A DNA stretch of 64,000 nt, taken from contig NC_064679.1 in assembly GCF_023278565.1 (NCBI RefSeq), forward strand, positions 2,790,001 through 2,854,000, written 5' to 3'. The notes under the pieces were generated by a model. The model did no database searches. It was given only the letters and a program-made list of their open reading frames with translations, and was not told where the DNA came from. This DNA comes from Colletotrichum lupini (lineage: Eukaryota; Ascomycota; Sordariomycetes; Glomerellales; Glomerellaceae). Shown piece after piece: positions 36,453 to 47,974 of the stretch (its first letter is position 1; each line of letters starts with the position of its first letter). A program made the translations under genes and the position numbers.

Positions 36453-37605
36453 ATGCCTATTCCCGAGTCCGAGTATTTGAGTCCGGTCTGGAAGGATGGC
36501 ATCTTTAGTGAGTGACTTTCGCACATAGTGTTTTGTCTGCTGCCACCTTACCAGCACCGTCAATAATAACTCTCTTGTGCAGACAACAGAGTCGCCTTTG
36601 TCACCGGCGGCGCTGGAAGCATTTGCAGTGCTCAAACTCGCGCTCTTGTCCGCCTAGGAGCAAATGCCTGCATCATCGGCCGCAATGTCGAAAAGACAGA
36701 GTCCATGGCAAAGGACATAGCCACAGCCAGGCCTGGTGCAAAGGTCATTGGTATCGGCGGCTGTGATGTTAGAAATGTATGTGCTCATCCACACGCATTC
36801 CTTCAAGATATGTTGCGGCTAACAATTTATATCTAGCCCCAAAGCCTGCAAGACGCCGCAGATCGATGCGCCAAGGAGCTCGGCGGCATCGACTTTGTCA
36901 TGTAAGCGCCCGATTCACAAGGATCTCATCCTGGGGTAGACTGCTGACAACCTTATTACCAACAGTGCGGGAGCTGCTGGCAACTTCATCGCACCCTTGT
37001 CCGGCATGAGCCCCAATGCATTCAAGGCGGTCATCGATATTGATGTCTTGGGCACTTTCAACACTGTAAAGGCTACCATTCCCTACCTGGTAGAGTCGGC
37101 AAAGAAGAATCCCACGCCCAGCCAAAACGGCCTGACCGGAGGCCGCATCATTTTCGTCTCTGCCACATTCCACTGGACAGGTATGCCGCTGCAAGCACAT
37201 GTCTCAGCCGCCAAAGCGGCCGTCGATGCTCTCATGGCCTCGGTGACGTTGGAGTATGGCCCGTTCGGAGTCACAAGCAATGTGATTGCCCCCGGGCCGA
37301 TCAAGGATACGGAGGGCATGCAACGGCTGTCAAGCAGCAAGCAGGACCAGGCCAAGGCCAACGCCGTGGTGCCGCAGGGTCGGTGGGGCGTCATCCGGGA
37401 CATTGCCGATTCCACCGTCTACCTCTTCAGCGACGCCGGCAGCTTCGTCAACGGTCAAGCAATCCCTGTTGACGGCGGTGCTTGGAGACGCCAGGGTGCA
37501 CTAGCGGTTGGAACAGATGACGACATGCAATACCCGGATTTCCTTCTAAAGGGAGAAATCTCAAAGCACGTAAAGAGCGGCCGAAAAACGGAGTCGAAGT
37601 TGTAA
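36453..37605 (+). CDS. SPS19: Peroxisomal 2,4-dienoyl-CoA reductase (SDR), 317 aa
   Basis: NADPH-dependent auxiliary enzyme of beta-oxidation of unsaturated fatty acids, yeast Sps19/human DECR2 type. Exons 36453-36507, 36583-36776, 36837-36901 and 36966-37605 join in frame to 318 codons. The Rossmann motif is FVTGGAGSICSAQ. The segment FVIAGAAGNF, the serine of IIFVSATFHW and the lysine in QAHVSAAKAAVDALMA follow the DECR2 pattern, in which the usual SDR Tyr is replaced. NVIAPGPIKDTEGMQRL is also characteristic of the family. The protein ends KTESKL, a canonical PTS1 tripeptide, which places it in peroxisomes. The start MPIPESEYLSPVWKDG is the first ATG. Confidence 0.94.
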
Positions 37606-38924
37606 TCGACATCGAGAAATCAGCCCTGGTGGGGTAGGGAGGATCACCTCCAGCAAGTCCGCGGACAAAGGAATTCCATCGACCGGGGGTGGAGAGATTG
37701 TAAGTTGACATCGCAAGGGCGTGGCTGTTGAACCGCTCAGCTTGTTAGATATATTGAAGAACCGTAGGAAATGGCACTGTATTGAACGAATATAGTCGTT
37801 TACAGAAATGTCCCGGATCTTTTGACATTTGTACAATCCTACCTCACGTTTTATCAATCAGAACCTCCAATCCTTGAGCAAAGCGGCTATCGGCACCACA
37901 ATTCTACTCAGGCTACTTAGATTTATATCTCCCAGCCGCCGACAGGCCGAGCCGCCCCGCGGACGGGAGCGGAGATGCTTGCTGCTGCAAAGCTGCCCCC
38001 GAACACACTTTTTTTCTTACCGGGTCGGTCACCAAGCCAACTAATTAGCGTCTTCCAAAGACCGGACAGGGTGCGGCGCACTCAAGCTTTTTGAGCCAAG
38101 CCGGCATCCACATCCCTCGACCTGCAGGTGATAGCTTACCATTGGCGGAGACTTCAGGAACAGCTTGACTAATTGGCCACACGAATTGCTACGCAGACGT
38201 GAGTGGCATGGTGGTGGCATCCATCCATTCCCGCCGTCGCCCGCCATGCGGATAAGCAGCAAGACTCACCCGCTCGCGCCGCCCACGGTTGCAGTGAAAT
38301 CGTACTTTTTGACTGCAGAGTGATAGGACCTGGCCCGGTGGATGCTGATCCATGGGTCTAGTGCGTTTTTATTTGAACCCTTCTCTTGTTACCCCTCCTT
38401 TATCGCCAACCATCGACTGGCCCAGAGCAATGAAGCGGGTCGAACCATGCTAGGGATTGGGGAGGAGGCATGGAACATTTGTCGCTGAACCATGTGTGGG
38501 CTGCAGGATTTCTTTGAAGGCGACTCTAACTTCTTGAAGCGTCGAAAAGTCCGACTGTCGGCTGTGACATAAAAGGGCCGGCGGTACCCGGCTGCGCGAG
38601 GGACTCGAGGAGACTCCCGATCGTCTTAGTCTCTTCAACTCTCGTGAGGTTTATCTGAACTGCTGACGGGCCGTTAATTTTATTACTTTTTCTTCTTTAC
38701 AGGAATTGCAACCCGGCTTTAAGCTTATCTCAACGGCTGTTTTCACACTTGGGCGGGTACTCGACTTGTGTGCAGCAAGTTGCTGGTAGTTCAACTGGTT
38801 AATATCGAGTAAGTGGAGGGCTCTACTTAGTGTTTTCGTGCATACATCAACTCTTGTAGCCAGTGGACATCGATATCAACAGCAGAGCTGACACTCTCAC
38901 AGAGTCCAACAACACATCACCAAC
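37606..38924. other. Intergenic, promoter of the histidine phosphatase-like gene
   Basis: No gene seen in 1.3 kb. A TATA-like cataaaag lies near 38568, about 350 bases before the next ATG. Confidence 0.45.
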
Positions 38925-40367
38925 ATGGGACTTAAGCACCTCCTGGCAATGGGCCTGCCCATCATGCCCGCGGCCGCAGAGACCGTCCTCGGCATCTACG
39001 TCTTCCACCGCCACGGCGACCGCACAGCCAAGAAGACGCCTCCCGTCCGCTTCACCGACCTCGGCGCCTACGAGGTCTACACCTCCGGCCTGGAATACGG
39101 CCGGCTCTACGTCCGCGAAAACGCCACCCACCAGATCCGCAACATGAGCACCGACGACGTCCTCCCGGAGCAGCTCTCCGTCACCTCCCCAACCGACGTT
39201 GTCCTGCAGTCCTCGGCCAACGCCTTCCTCCAGGGCTTCTACCCGCCCTCCGGCACCGTCGAGGCCCTCGCCAACGGCTCCAGCGTCGAGGCGCCCCTCG
39301 GCGGATACCAGTACATCCCCGTCAACGCCGTCGCCACGGCCTCCACCAGCACAAACGCCGAGAGCAGCGAGTGGCTCCAGGGCGGCAGCGGCTGCGGCAA
39401 AGCCGTCGTCAGCTCCAACAACTACTTCTCCTCGCCCGAGTACGCCGCCGTCGACGCCGAGTCCCGCGACTTCTACCAGAGCCTGCTGCCCGTCATCAAC
39501 GGCACGTTCGGCGCAAAGGCCGCAACCTTTGAAAACGCCTACTCCATCTTCGACCTCATCAACGTCGCCAGGATCCACAACGACAGCATCCCCTCCGATT
39601 CCCTCCTCACCAACGCCACCATCCGCTCGCTGACCGACTACGCCAACATCCACGAGTGGAACCTTGCCTACAACGAGAGCGACCCCATCCGCGCCGTCGC
39701 CGGCAAGGTGCTGGCCGGCCAGGTCCTCCAGGCCCTCAACGCGACGCTCAAGGACGCAGCAAAGTCCTCCTCCGTCAAGGCCAACATCCAGTTCGGCGCC
39801 TACGCCAGCTTCTCGTCCTTCTTCGGCCTCGCCCAACTGCAAAAGGTCTCGGCCGACTTCCAGACCGTCGTCGACTACGCTTCCTCCATGGTCTTTGAGC
39901 TCGTCACCAACGCCACCTCCGCCAGCCCCGCCGCCGACGACGTCGCTGTCCGCTTCCGCTTCGCTAACGGCTCCGCCGGCATTAACAACCTCACCGTCTA
40001 CCCGCTCTTTGGACAGTCCGAGACCGTGATTCCCTGGAACACTTTCGTTACTCAGATGCGCCAGTTCGCTATTGAGGACACTAAGACCTGGTGCACCGCC
40101 TGCGGCAACTCCACCGGCACCTGCGCCACGGCCCTGGGTCTGGATGGCAGCACCGACGCCAACGGAACCGGCTCAAGCGGTAGCAAGGGAGGCGTCTCGA
40201 CTCCCGTGGCGGGCGTCATCGGCGCGCTGGTGACGCTGGTCGTGATCCTGGGCATCCTCGGCCTCGTCATGCTCATCGGTGGCCTGCGTCTGGTCAAGAA
40301 GTCCAAGATCGCAAAGGATGTCCCTGCCGCTTCTACTGCGGAGCAGACTGGTGGTGCCAAGCACTGA
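38925..40367 (+). CDS. Membrane-anchored histidine acid phosphatase-like protein, 480 aa
   Basis: Single exon. A short hydrophobic N-terminus (MGLKHLLAMGLPIMPAAA) is a likely signal peptide. It is followed directly by YVFHRHGDRTAK, whose RHGDR (residues 29-33) is the phosphate-pocket signature of clade-2 histidine phosphatases. The ectodomain has many NxS/T sites and a C-terminal CTACGNSTGTC cysteine cluster. A Ser/Gly spacer leads to one membrane span (GVIGALVTLVVILGILGLVM) and a short basic tail, so the protein should sit at the plasma membrane or vacuole with its domain outside. The distal His-Asp expected in a GHDTT-like motif is not seen: the matching place seems to read IQFGAYASFSSFFGL. 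Activity is therefore uncertain. The codon bias is strong and C-ending, suggesting high expression. Confidence 0.88.
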   Translation: MGLKHLLAMGLPIMPAAAETVLGIYVFHRHGDRTAKKTPPVRFTDLGAYEVYTSGLEYGRLYVRENATHQIRNMSTDDVLPEQLSVTSPTDVVLQSSANAFLQGFYPPSGTVEALANGSSVEAPLGGYQYIPVNAVATASTSTNAESSEWLQGGSGCGKAVVSSNNYFSSPEYAAVDAESRDFYQSLLPVINGTFGAKAATFENAYSIFDLINVARIHNDSIPSDSLLTNATIRSLTDYANIHEWNLAYNESDPIRAVAGKVLAGQVLQALNATLKDAAKSSSVKANIQFGAYASFSSFFGLAQLQKVSADFQTVVDYASSMVFELVTNATSASPAADDVAVRFRFANGSAGINNLTVYPLFGQSETVIPWNTFVTQMRQFAIEDTKTWCTACGNSTGTCATALGLDGSTDANGTGSSGSKGGVSTPVAGVIGALVTLVVILGILGLVMLIGGLRLVKKSKIAKDVPAASTAEQTGGAKH

Positions 40368-40999
40368 GCACGTAATGTAAGAAACGATTGTGTGCGACCA
40401 AGTGTTCACGATGGATTTGTGATCGATAATGAGACACGATGAATGTATCGTGAATAGTAGTCCCAAGCGGACATGAGCTACCTTAGTAATAAGATGTTGA
40501 TACCACCCTTTTACTCAAGAGACTACCCATATTCCTTGCCCTGTGATGAGTATGCTCTGCGTAGAGAGGGCGACCCAAGGAATTCGTCCCATATCACAGT
40601 GTTTAAGAGCGCCAGAACCTCCTCTGAGCCCGCGGCTTCATCACCATGGTCACCGTTCCAAGTGACTATGTTTCATCTACAGATATTCTAGGGACTCGCA
40701 AATGCAAGAGGTGTTGTTGGTTGTCCGCTGCCCTCATCCGAGCTACCTAAGTTCTTCGAAGAAGACCCCTCCCACCCCAATGGGGCAGCCTACGCCCTGA
40801 AGTCTCTCAACTCGACCAAGCTTGGGTTGTCATCTCTGTCGGCTTCAGTCGGATCGGAGCTAGATAGTGTGGTTCCACGCATTCTCCTATCGTTAGATCG
40901 AGCAGATCGCTCCCTGGTAATATCTGGTGATGCAATGTCCGCGTCTCGAGTTTCTATCCCTTGGACGGTAGGGAAATCTCGACGTGAGCAGCAAGTGCG
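40368..40999. other. 3' regions of the phosphatase-like and GPCR genes
   Basis: Convergent 3' ends; no further gene supported. A minus-strand frame continues past the GPCR stop in another phase (to 40893) and could be a spliced receptor tail. Confidence 0.4.
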
Positions 41000-42178
41000 C
41001 TAGCTTGCTACTGAAGTCTCGTTCATACCGTAGATTACGGCGTCGACAAGCCCCTGGATCACGATGCAAGCCTGATCGACGTTTTGCAATGGGAAAGGTG
41101 CTGGCGTATTCGTACTTGCTTGGTATATCCGGATGGCAGTTGGGATAGTCCAGACGATGGCATACGCAAGCGGATACAAAAGCAACAGGCGAGCAATCTG
41201 GAGCACGGTCAGTCATTACCTCTTCGCTGCCCTGAGCATCGTCTTTTCTTGCCCTTTTGAGCCTTCTGATGGAAATCATAGATTGGCCTTCCAGTCCTTC
41301 GTGAGTGCTTGCGGCCCTGCTCCCATCTTGTGTCGAGTAACCGGACTCCAGATGCCCGGGAGACTCCTGCATCGAACTTAACCTGTTCTGAGCTCTGAAA
41401 AGAGCAAGGGCGAGGTATGCGTATAGCACAAACATGATGGTTATGATTATCCCTAAGGGCATCTTAGCCGTAGATCTAACGTTGTTTATATCGTGTGTGA
41501 CTCACATCGAGGAACGAAGTTGGCGAGCAGCCTCGTCTTGTCTGACTTGAACCAGCACCCTGCCCGCCAAGGTCAATGACACGAAAGTGCTTTGACTTGG
41601 TCACGAATACTCACAAGCCCCGATGCTGTGGTAGCCATTCAAACCGAGGCCCACAGAAGCCCATAAGACCGAGAAGAACCACGGAAGTCCCCAAATGACG
41701 ACTTCGTGGTTCTGCACCCAGCTGGCTCGCTTTCTTTGGCCAGTCAGGATGAAGAACGTGCAAATGGCGATGTTGAGGACCCAATAGTCGGTTTGAATGA
41801 CGAATACCTGAGCCATGAAGCCGTTGAGCTTACAAAAGTCGGTTTGTTCTGGATTATCGATAAGTCTGCCGCTAAGATTCATCGTTGTCGAGCAGATGAA
41901 GTTGAAAGCCATGAGAAAGTCACTGATCGCAAGTCCGATGATAAGGCGATGACGGAAGGATCGCAGATTTGGGAAGATCTGAAGTGCTTGTCAGCTTTCT
42001 AGACATTGCTAAGTGATTCGGAGTGGGGGTCGACCCAATAGCTCGCCATGATGAAGCCGGCACCACAAAGCGACAAAATTGATACAACAAGTATAACAAC
42101 GCTCTCTATACGAACCTCCTCTAAGGTAGGAGGTTGGTCTAGTCCGCTTCCATTGCTTGTATTGTTTTGGAGAAACAT
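41000..42178 (-). CDS. GprC/cAMP-receptor-like seven-helix GPCR, exon joins uncertain
   Basis: Membrane receptor of the fungal Git3/GprC/cAMP-receptor-like group. It starts MFLQNNTSNGSGLDQPP (glycosylation sites, outside). TM1 is SVVILVVSILSLCGAGFIMA and the first loop FPNLRSFRHRLIIG. TM2 is LAISDFLMAFNFICSTT, TM3 QTDYWVLNIAICTFFIL and TM4 VVIWGLPWFFSVLWASVGLG. WCWFKSDKTRLLANFVPR leads to TM5 GIIITIMFVLYAYLALALF. After a long third loop come TM6 IARLLLLYPLAYAIVWTIPT and TM7 ACIVIQGLVDAVIYG. Exons 42035-42178, 41615-41978 and 41506-41559 join in phase, the first through an unusual GTCGAC donor. The joins into TM5 (near 41462-41506) and from loop 3 to TM6 (near 41200-41225) need about 26- and 22-base introns or a frameshift. 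All seven helices are nevertheless recognisable. Confidence 0.72.
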
Positions 42179-45100
42179 GACGACATGTAAGTACTTGTGA
42201 GTGCGCACCGCCGTAGTCCGTCTGCCTTGCACAGGTGGTGAGATGGGGTCTCTATTGCTGATGTGGTCGAAGCTGGAGTCGTGCGGCTGTACGCCAGGGC
42301 TTCTTTACGTTTGGCGATGATGTCTGGCTTTTCTCGTCTAACGTCTTCATTTGGGATGTTTACTTGACGTTGTTTTAGCAATTTTGGCTTCCGGACCGAT
42401 GGTGAATGTGAAGGTAGCCATATCTTCGGATAGGAAATCCAGGCAAATGGCAACTTCGACAGCAGAGGAAGAAGCCACTGAATTCCTCCAGCGATGGAAG
42501 GCGAGCTTATCGCCGCGATCTTGCTGTGTGTGCTACCTTCCCATGAGGTACACACGGAAGGCCACATGGTGTCTGTCGTGGGGGTCCTCGGGGTCGGACG
42601 GCAGGTGAAGATTCGTTATCACGAATACAAACATGAAAGATCTGTGGCCGAGAAATCAAAGACGAGTAAAGAGAAGAAGGACAGCAGGTGAGAGTTCTCA
42701 TGCAAGCGTGTGTCATCCGGCGTGGTCTTGTATGACTTCATGTTCGCCATAACGGCAGCTGTCACTTGCCCAATGATTGAGAGAATAAACCTGGTGACTG
42801 ACCAGCAGCTCACAAGATACCAAGTACGCGGGGGACTGACATCGTCGGACACTTGCAGATGCGTAATCTGGCAGGGGTTCCAAGTGCTACTCGTCTATTG
42901 GCAGGAATGCTCAGTATTCAAGTAGGTATCCAAGATACTCTCCATCGAGGACTTCCTTAAGAAGTACCCAGCACGTATACGTGGGATACTTGTTGTCCCT
43001 TCTTCAAACGCGCCTTCAGTATGAATACTTGCACAGATGGGTAGGTGCTACGCAAAATCGGGAATACCTTCCTCCACTTACATATCTAGAGAAATTGTAT
43101 TGCACGCAAGTCTCGCATCAACAGTCTCCCTGCCGGTTCGTCACACCCAACTGCCGATATCTTACCTTAATTCAGGATCAGTCGAGGCCAATGGTCCACC
43201 AACATGTCCGTCTCAAAGCCGGATATTCCCATCGCTGCAAAACACCCGCTAACTAAGTGCTTCCAGGGTTCGATCTTGGTTAGTCTAACGGTCGTACTAT
43301 TTACATGGATACAGTCCTAGCGGCGTGGACCCTCTACCGGCTGCCCATTTCTCCTGAACATCTCGTCTCGGAAATTTGGACCTCGACTCGATTATTCTGA
43401 AAACCTCTTTTCGTCTCGACTTGGACGATCAAGGACATCTCCGGCTGGGCGTAGGCCTTCACCAGCTGAATCTAGAGCTCTTTGGGAATATTCACAGCAG
43501 TTTTTAGGCTGTTTTCTGGATCCCGATAACTGAGCCCCGACCCTATGTCAAAGCGATGCAATCTCCCACTTCCACTAGTGCCGCTCCGCTCCATCGATCG
43601 GCGGTCGAGAACCTGAGATTTGACAGCAGACTTGTCATGTTGCATGTCTGTCACCAATGTCGGCCGCCAGTGTAGCAAAGCGGAGGTTCACTAACTCTGA
43701 CATTTACTCTGGGTCCGATGTGGCACCCGGTACCCTGGTTCTGGGTAAGGGGCTTGCTGACCATTCACCACTGAAGAAAAATACAACCGTCTTCTTTGAT
43801 CCTCGACACAGCAGCCCCCTCTAGGCTCTGACCCCGTCTAATTAAGGTCCGAAGCCCGGAGCAGCGGCTCCTAGCACATCCTGGGGCCTGGATGGTGGGC
43901 GGCCGGTCCTTGGAGCGCACGTTGCGAAACCGAACGTGCGCCGGCCGACCTAGAAGCCCGAGGAGGTCGGCTTATTGACTTCCTGAGTTCCTGATGGTTC
44001 TTTGCCCTTTGGGCCGTTGCCGAAAGTTTGCGGGGGAGGTTGTCGGCATGGTGCCATCGGCCGACCTTCACCACGATCCCGGCTACTAATTCTGGAAGAA
44101 GAAATCGCAACCATCCGGCGCAAACATCCCGACCTGACATCATTCGGCTGACTCGCTAGCATCATACGAGCAAGTGTCCTACCGCAGCCTCCACTACACC
44201 GTTTTGACAGGTGCGAACCGTCGTGATCGGCTCAGTGCCAGGACGAGGGGATGACAAGGCGGCGGAGACATCTAGGATAAGGCCGGCAGTTTACCCCGGC
44301 ACCGAGTCTCCACGGCAAATTGAGATAAATGGGGGGACAATGTCGCCCTCAAATCACTTCCTAGGTTTTTCCCCCGCCAGAAGGGCCAAAGCGGACAACA
44401 AGGGTTCTTCCAAAGGCAAAACGGCAGAAATGGCCAGATGGCAGAGGAAGGTTTCGGGGGACAAGGACGGGGTGTTGGCTGAACTTCTTGATCCGCTCAA
44501 CTCGGCTGGTGCGACAGCAACATACGATATCCCACTGGGTTAAAAGACCAGCAACCCCGACATGGAATCGGCACCCTCCGTCGGCCATTGGCCTCGGGGT
44601 AAACGGGAACCTTCGCAACGTGTCGCCGGGGTGGTTGCCAGCAACGGGTCCGGAGAGCCGGGTCGATCAAATGCAAGCCCAGGGACGCCCATGGACAGTT
44701 GCGTAGGGCAGCAGCATCAGACCACTATACCGTATCGGCAATGCGACGTCGCTTGCGGACCCGGAGACGGCGCCGTTTTGGGACTTTGCTTCACATCACA
44801 AATGCTAGCGGCCGCCCTTTCGGTCCCGAGACCACCGACCGGCCCAGAACACACTGAACATAGCCCACCAGATGTAACATTGTTTGAATAAACGACTTGG
44901 ACAATGTGTCGTTCTATGTATTCAAACTCGTACCTGGAGGGTCATGAGCAGGGTCGGGGCTTGAACAAGAGATTGGCATGGAGCTCCAGATGCCACATTC
45001 GGCGCAAATACTGCTCATGAGGGCTCGCGTAGCGTGCCTCCCCAGGTCTCTCTGTCAAACTTAGACCCAGTCCGACCCGCTGCCTTCCACAATTGAACCC

Positions 45101-47397
45101 CCGTCCGTTGAATCTCGAAGCCGACGTCACGATGCATGCTTATTAGACTTGAGGCACGAGTCGGTGTACTTGATCGACATCTAGCACTGACAGAGACTTT
45201 CTCGTACGACTCAGTGCGGCGTATCTATTGTATCTCTTTGCGGAACTGATCGACTTTGAAGGAGCTTTACCGCCGTTTAGGATTTCAGCGACTTCCTACG
45301 TAGTAAGAATTGACCAAACCTAGAAGCCCCACGGCGGAACAAACACAATCTTACAGTCAAGCTGTATGACAGGCTGAGTCACCTGCGTGGTTGATCTGCA
45401 AAATGGCGCCCGCGAAGGGTCCGGACTTGCCATGAGAATGACGGGATACCGAAGAGTCGGTCCTCCTCGAAGTATGAAGTGTGGCGCCTATAGCTGGCGA
45501 AGAGTGCTCGTGGCGAGCGAGCGAGCTCAAGATGGGTTTGAGAAGTTTCTTACTGGTCAGCGAAGTTACGTTGAGTTGCTCACTTCGCATAGTATTCAAG
45601 CACAGAACCTCATGCCTTAAAACGCCTCCTCGACACGACCGTATGCAGTATCTCCACACCGGAATGGCCACATCGCCAGCTGATCGAGCTTCCTGTATGC
45701 ACACAGTCTCGCATTGCCTCAAGGCATGGTGCTGAGACCATTGCGATCCTACCAAGAATAACGTAAACAAGGCTCCGACACTATCACAAGAGCAGACCGG
45801 AGTGGAGGGCGGGGGCCATGTAGCAGTCGAGGGAGCACCCGTACGACACGAAGCTTAGCGAGTAATCCTCCTTTTGTGTGTATCAAAGCGTCTGACTGCA
45901 TGAGGAATTACAGATATTATGGGACATAGACACCCAGTCAAGGAGGGCGCGGTAGCCGTCTCCACCCGGGGGGCTGCAAGCCATCAACGACGCGTACATG
46001 GATGCTGACACCACTCTGTCTGTCGCCTTATCGACCGCGGGAGCTATGGACACGATCGCCGAGCTATATCTACGTGTTCAGAGAACTCTGCGAATCATCA
46101 CTTGCTTCATGGGAGCATGGGAGAGGTTGAGCTGGGGCCAGAGATGATCCATAGCTTCTGCAACCCAGTCAGCCTGCAAAACATGGCATCTATTGGCACT
46201 CATGCCGCCCACGAAGATCCACGAGAGACAACAGATGAGGGGTTATAGAGCCAACAAAGTGTAAAAGTGGGAAGCGAGGGGTGCTCAAAACAGGCCAGAA
46301 ACATGGGGACCAGGCAGGGCAACAGCGGCTCGCATGAAGCAAAAAAGAAAAGAAGAAACCATTGTTTGTGGAGAGGGTATATCGCGGCTCTGCTATACAC
46401 CCTTAGCTTTTTTTTTGTGCGGTGGGCGCGCGCGCGCGCGGATGCCTGCGTCGCTTCTTTTACCCTCGAACCCGCCGCAGCCCGGCGCCCGGTCCGCACC
46501 GGGCGATGCGATGAGGGAACAACGACTGTAGGTATTTGGCATTTCAGCTCAGCAAGTATGGAGTAGCTTGCAGGATCTCATGACGAACCCCCTCCCATGC
46601 TCCAGCCAACGAACGCATCCTACACCGGTAGCGGCCCGTGTGAGTGTGTGTATAGTACGCAATAGCGCTGTCAAATAAGTCAGCTTCACTCTGTGTCGGC
46701 CAAGGAGGGTGGGAACTTTAGTTCTGTGCGCAATGGAATGATGACCAAATACGTGGTGATCAGCTATGCCGTGGTGAAGGAAGAGGCGCATGGCTGTCAG
46801 GTTGACACTTCAATAGTTGACGGCATCGCACGACAGAAAGAGAAACATTCGGCTGGGACGGGATCAGGTTGTGACACATGCTTGGTCACCACAAACTGTG
46901 GTACCATTGGTTTTCTCTTCATTCCATGCTTCATGTAGCAGCATTGTGTGTGTACAGACAGTATTCTCTACCATCAACTTAGATCTTCTCTGCCCCGTCC
47001 GTCCACTTTGTTTCTCCCCAATACTTCTTCCCAATGTTTGTGCGCCAGTTCCCAATGCCCAGAGGAGGGGGGAAAGAAAATACGAAAACGCCACAGATCA
47101 GATCAGACCGCAACCGAGGATACACAGTCTACTGTGCTGAATATGCCGATATGTTGACCTCCCAATGAAATATAGAAAACAAAGGAGACGAAAAAGAGAA
47201 AGCCAAGAGGAAAAGAAATGTAGGAAACCAAAGAAATAGACCAAGGAGAATGGGCTACAAATGCTGTGCTGTGCTGTGCTCGCTTGCTGTGATTCTGCTT
47301 TTGCTTTTCCCCTGTCTCCCTTCCAGTCTCCCCACTCTGGAGTCGACTCAGGGTGTCGCCGTATTTTGCGAGAGACTGGCATGTGCCGACATCACTC
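42179..47397. other. 5.2 kb stretch without a supported gene
   Basis: Short, mutually overlapping frames on both strands and no recognisable domain. A (GC)n run lies at about 46427-46440, and short homopolymers occur near 46410. The first few hundred bases are the receptor's promoter side; from 47130 the sequence is probably the 3' side of the gene ending at 47398. Confidence 0.4.
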
Positions 47398-47974
47398 TCA
47401 GTCCAGCTTCCCTCCACAACCCCACTGCACCGGTCCTGGCATGTGTTGGTGTCGCTCCATCTCGAAACCCCAAAATACGTCGATAGCCCACTGGCTGTGC
47501 TTCGGATCCGCCCCATTGGGCAAAGCAGCTGACTGGTTGTACTTCCTGTACCTCTCCATATCCCGAATCGAATCAGGCGTAGAAGATAAGTAGGCGTATT
47601 TCGGTGCCAGATCGTAGAGCTTTTCAGTTTTATGACATCCGCGTGGCACACAGCAGGCCAAAGTGGTGAGAGTGACATCAGGGAGGGTGCGTCGGTTGAT
47701 ATCCGGTGAGAGTGAGAAGCAGCAGACTCAAGTTTTCTGCTGTAGATTCAAATCGTGGGCCTCCCAAGTGAGGTAAGTTGACAGAAACGTCTCGTCGAGG
47801 AGTCACACTTTAACCACTGCACAAGGGGCAGTGGCCTGGGACTACGATATATCGTTCGTGTGGACCACTGCCACAGGCACGACTCCGGTTGCCATCGACT
47901 GAAGTTCTGAAGAAGTGTGCACCCGGGTCGATACATGAGGTGTAAATGTAGTAGTTCTTAGTAAAGTCGCACAT
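47398..47974 (-). CDS. Small conserved fungal protein of unknown function, 162 aa
   Basis: Exons 47815-47974 and 47398-47726 join in frame through a GTTAAAG donor and a TTGAG acceptor, giving 163 codons. Exon 1 reads MCDFTKNYYIYTSCIDPGAH, then FFRTSVDGNRSRACGSGPHE and RYIVVPGHCPLC. Its CxxC-type cysteines and conserved GPHERYIVVPG segment match small hypothetical proteins I remember from many Pezizomycotina. Exon 2 carries LACCVPRGCHKTEKLYDLAP, YLSSTPDSIRDMERYRKY and the end MPGPVQWGCGGKLD. No signal peptide or membrane span; the paired cysteines suggest zinc binding or disulfides. The exon-1 assignment is firm; the acceptor was chosen because it alone keeps the downstream frame open. No functional assignment. 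Confidence 0.65.

Noticed and set aside
38785..38825. D-arm-like sequence (tagttcaactggttaa)
   Set aside because: No T-arm or acceptor stem at the right distance.
38847..39842. 331-codon minus-strand frame rich in Gly/Val/Asp
   Set aside because: Antisense shadow of the histidine phosphatase-like gene.
43261..43300. gggttcgatc resembling a tRNA T-loop
   Set aside because: No cloverleaf can be drawn around it on either strand.
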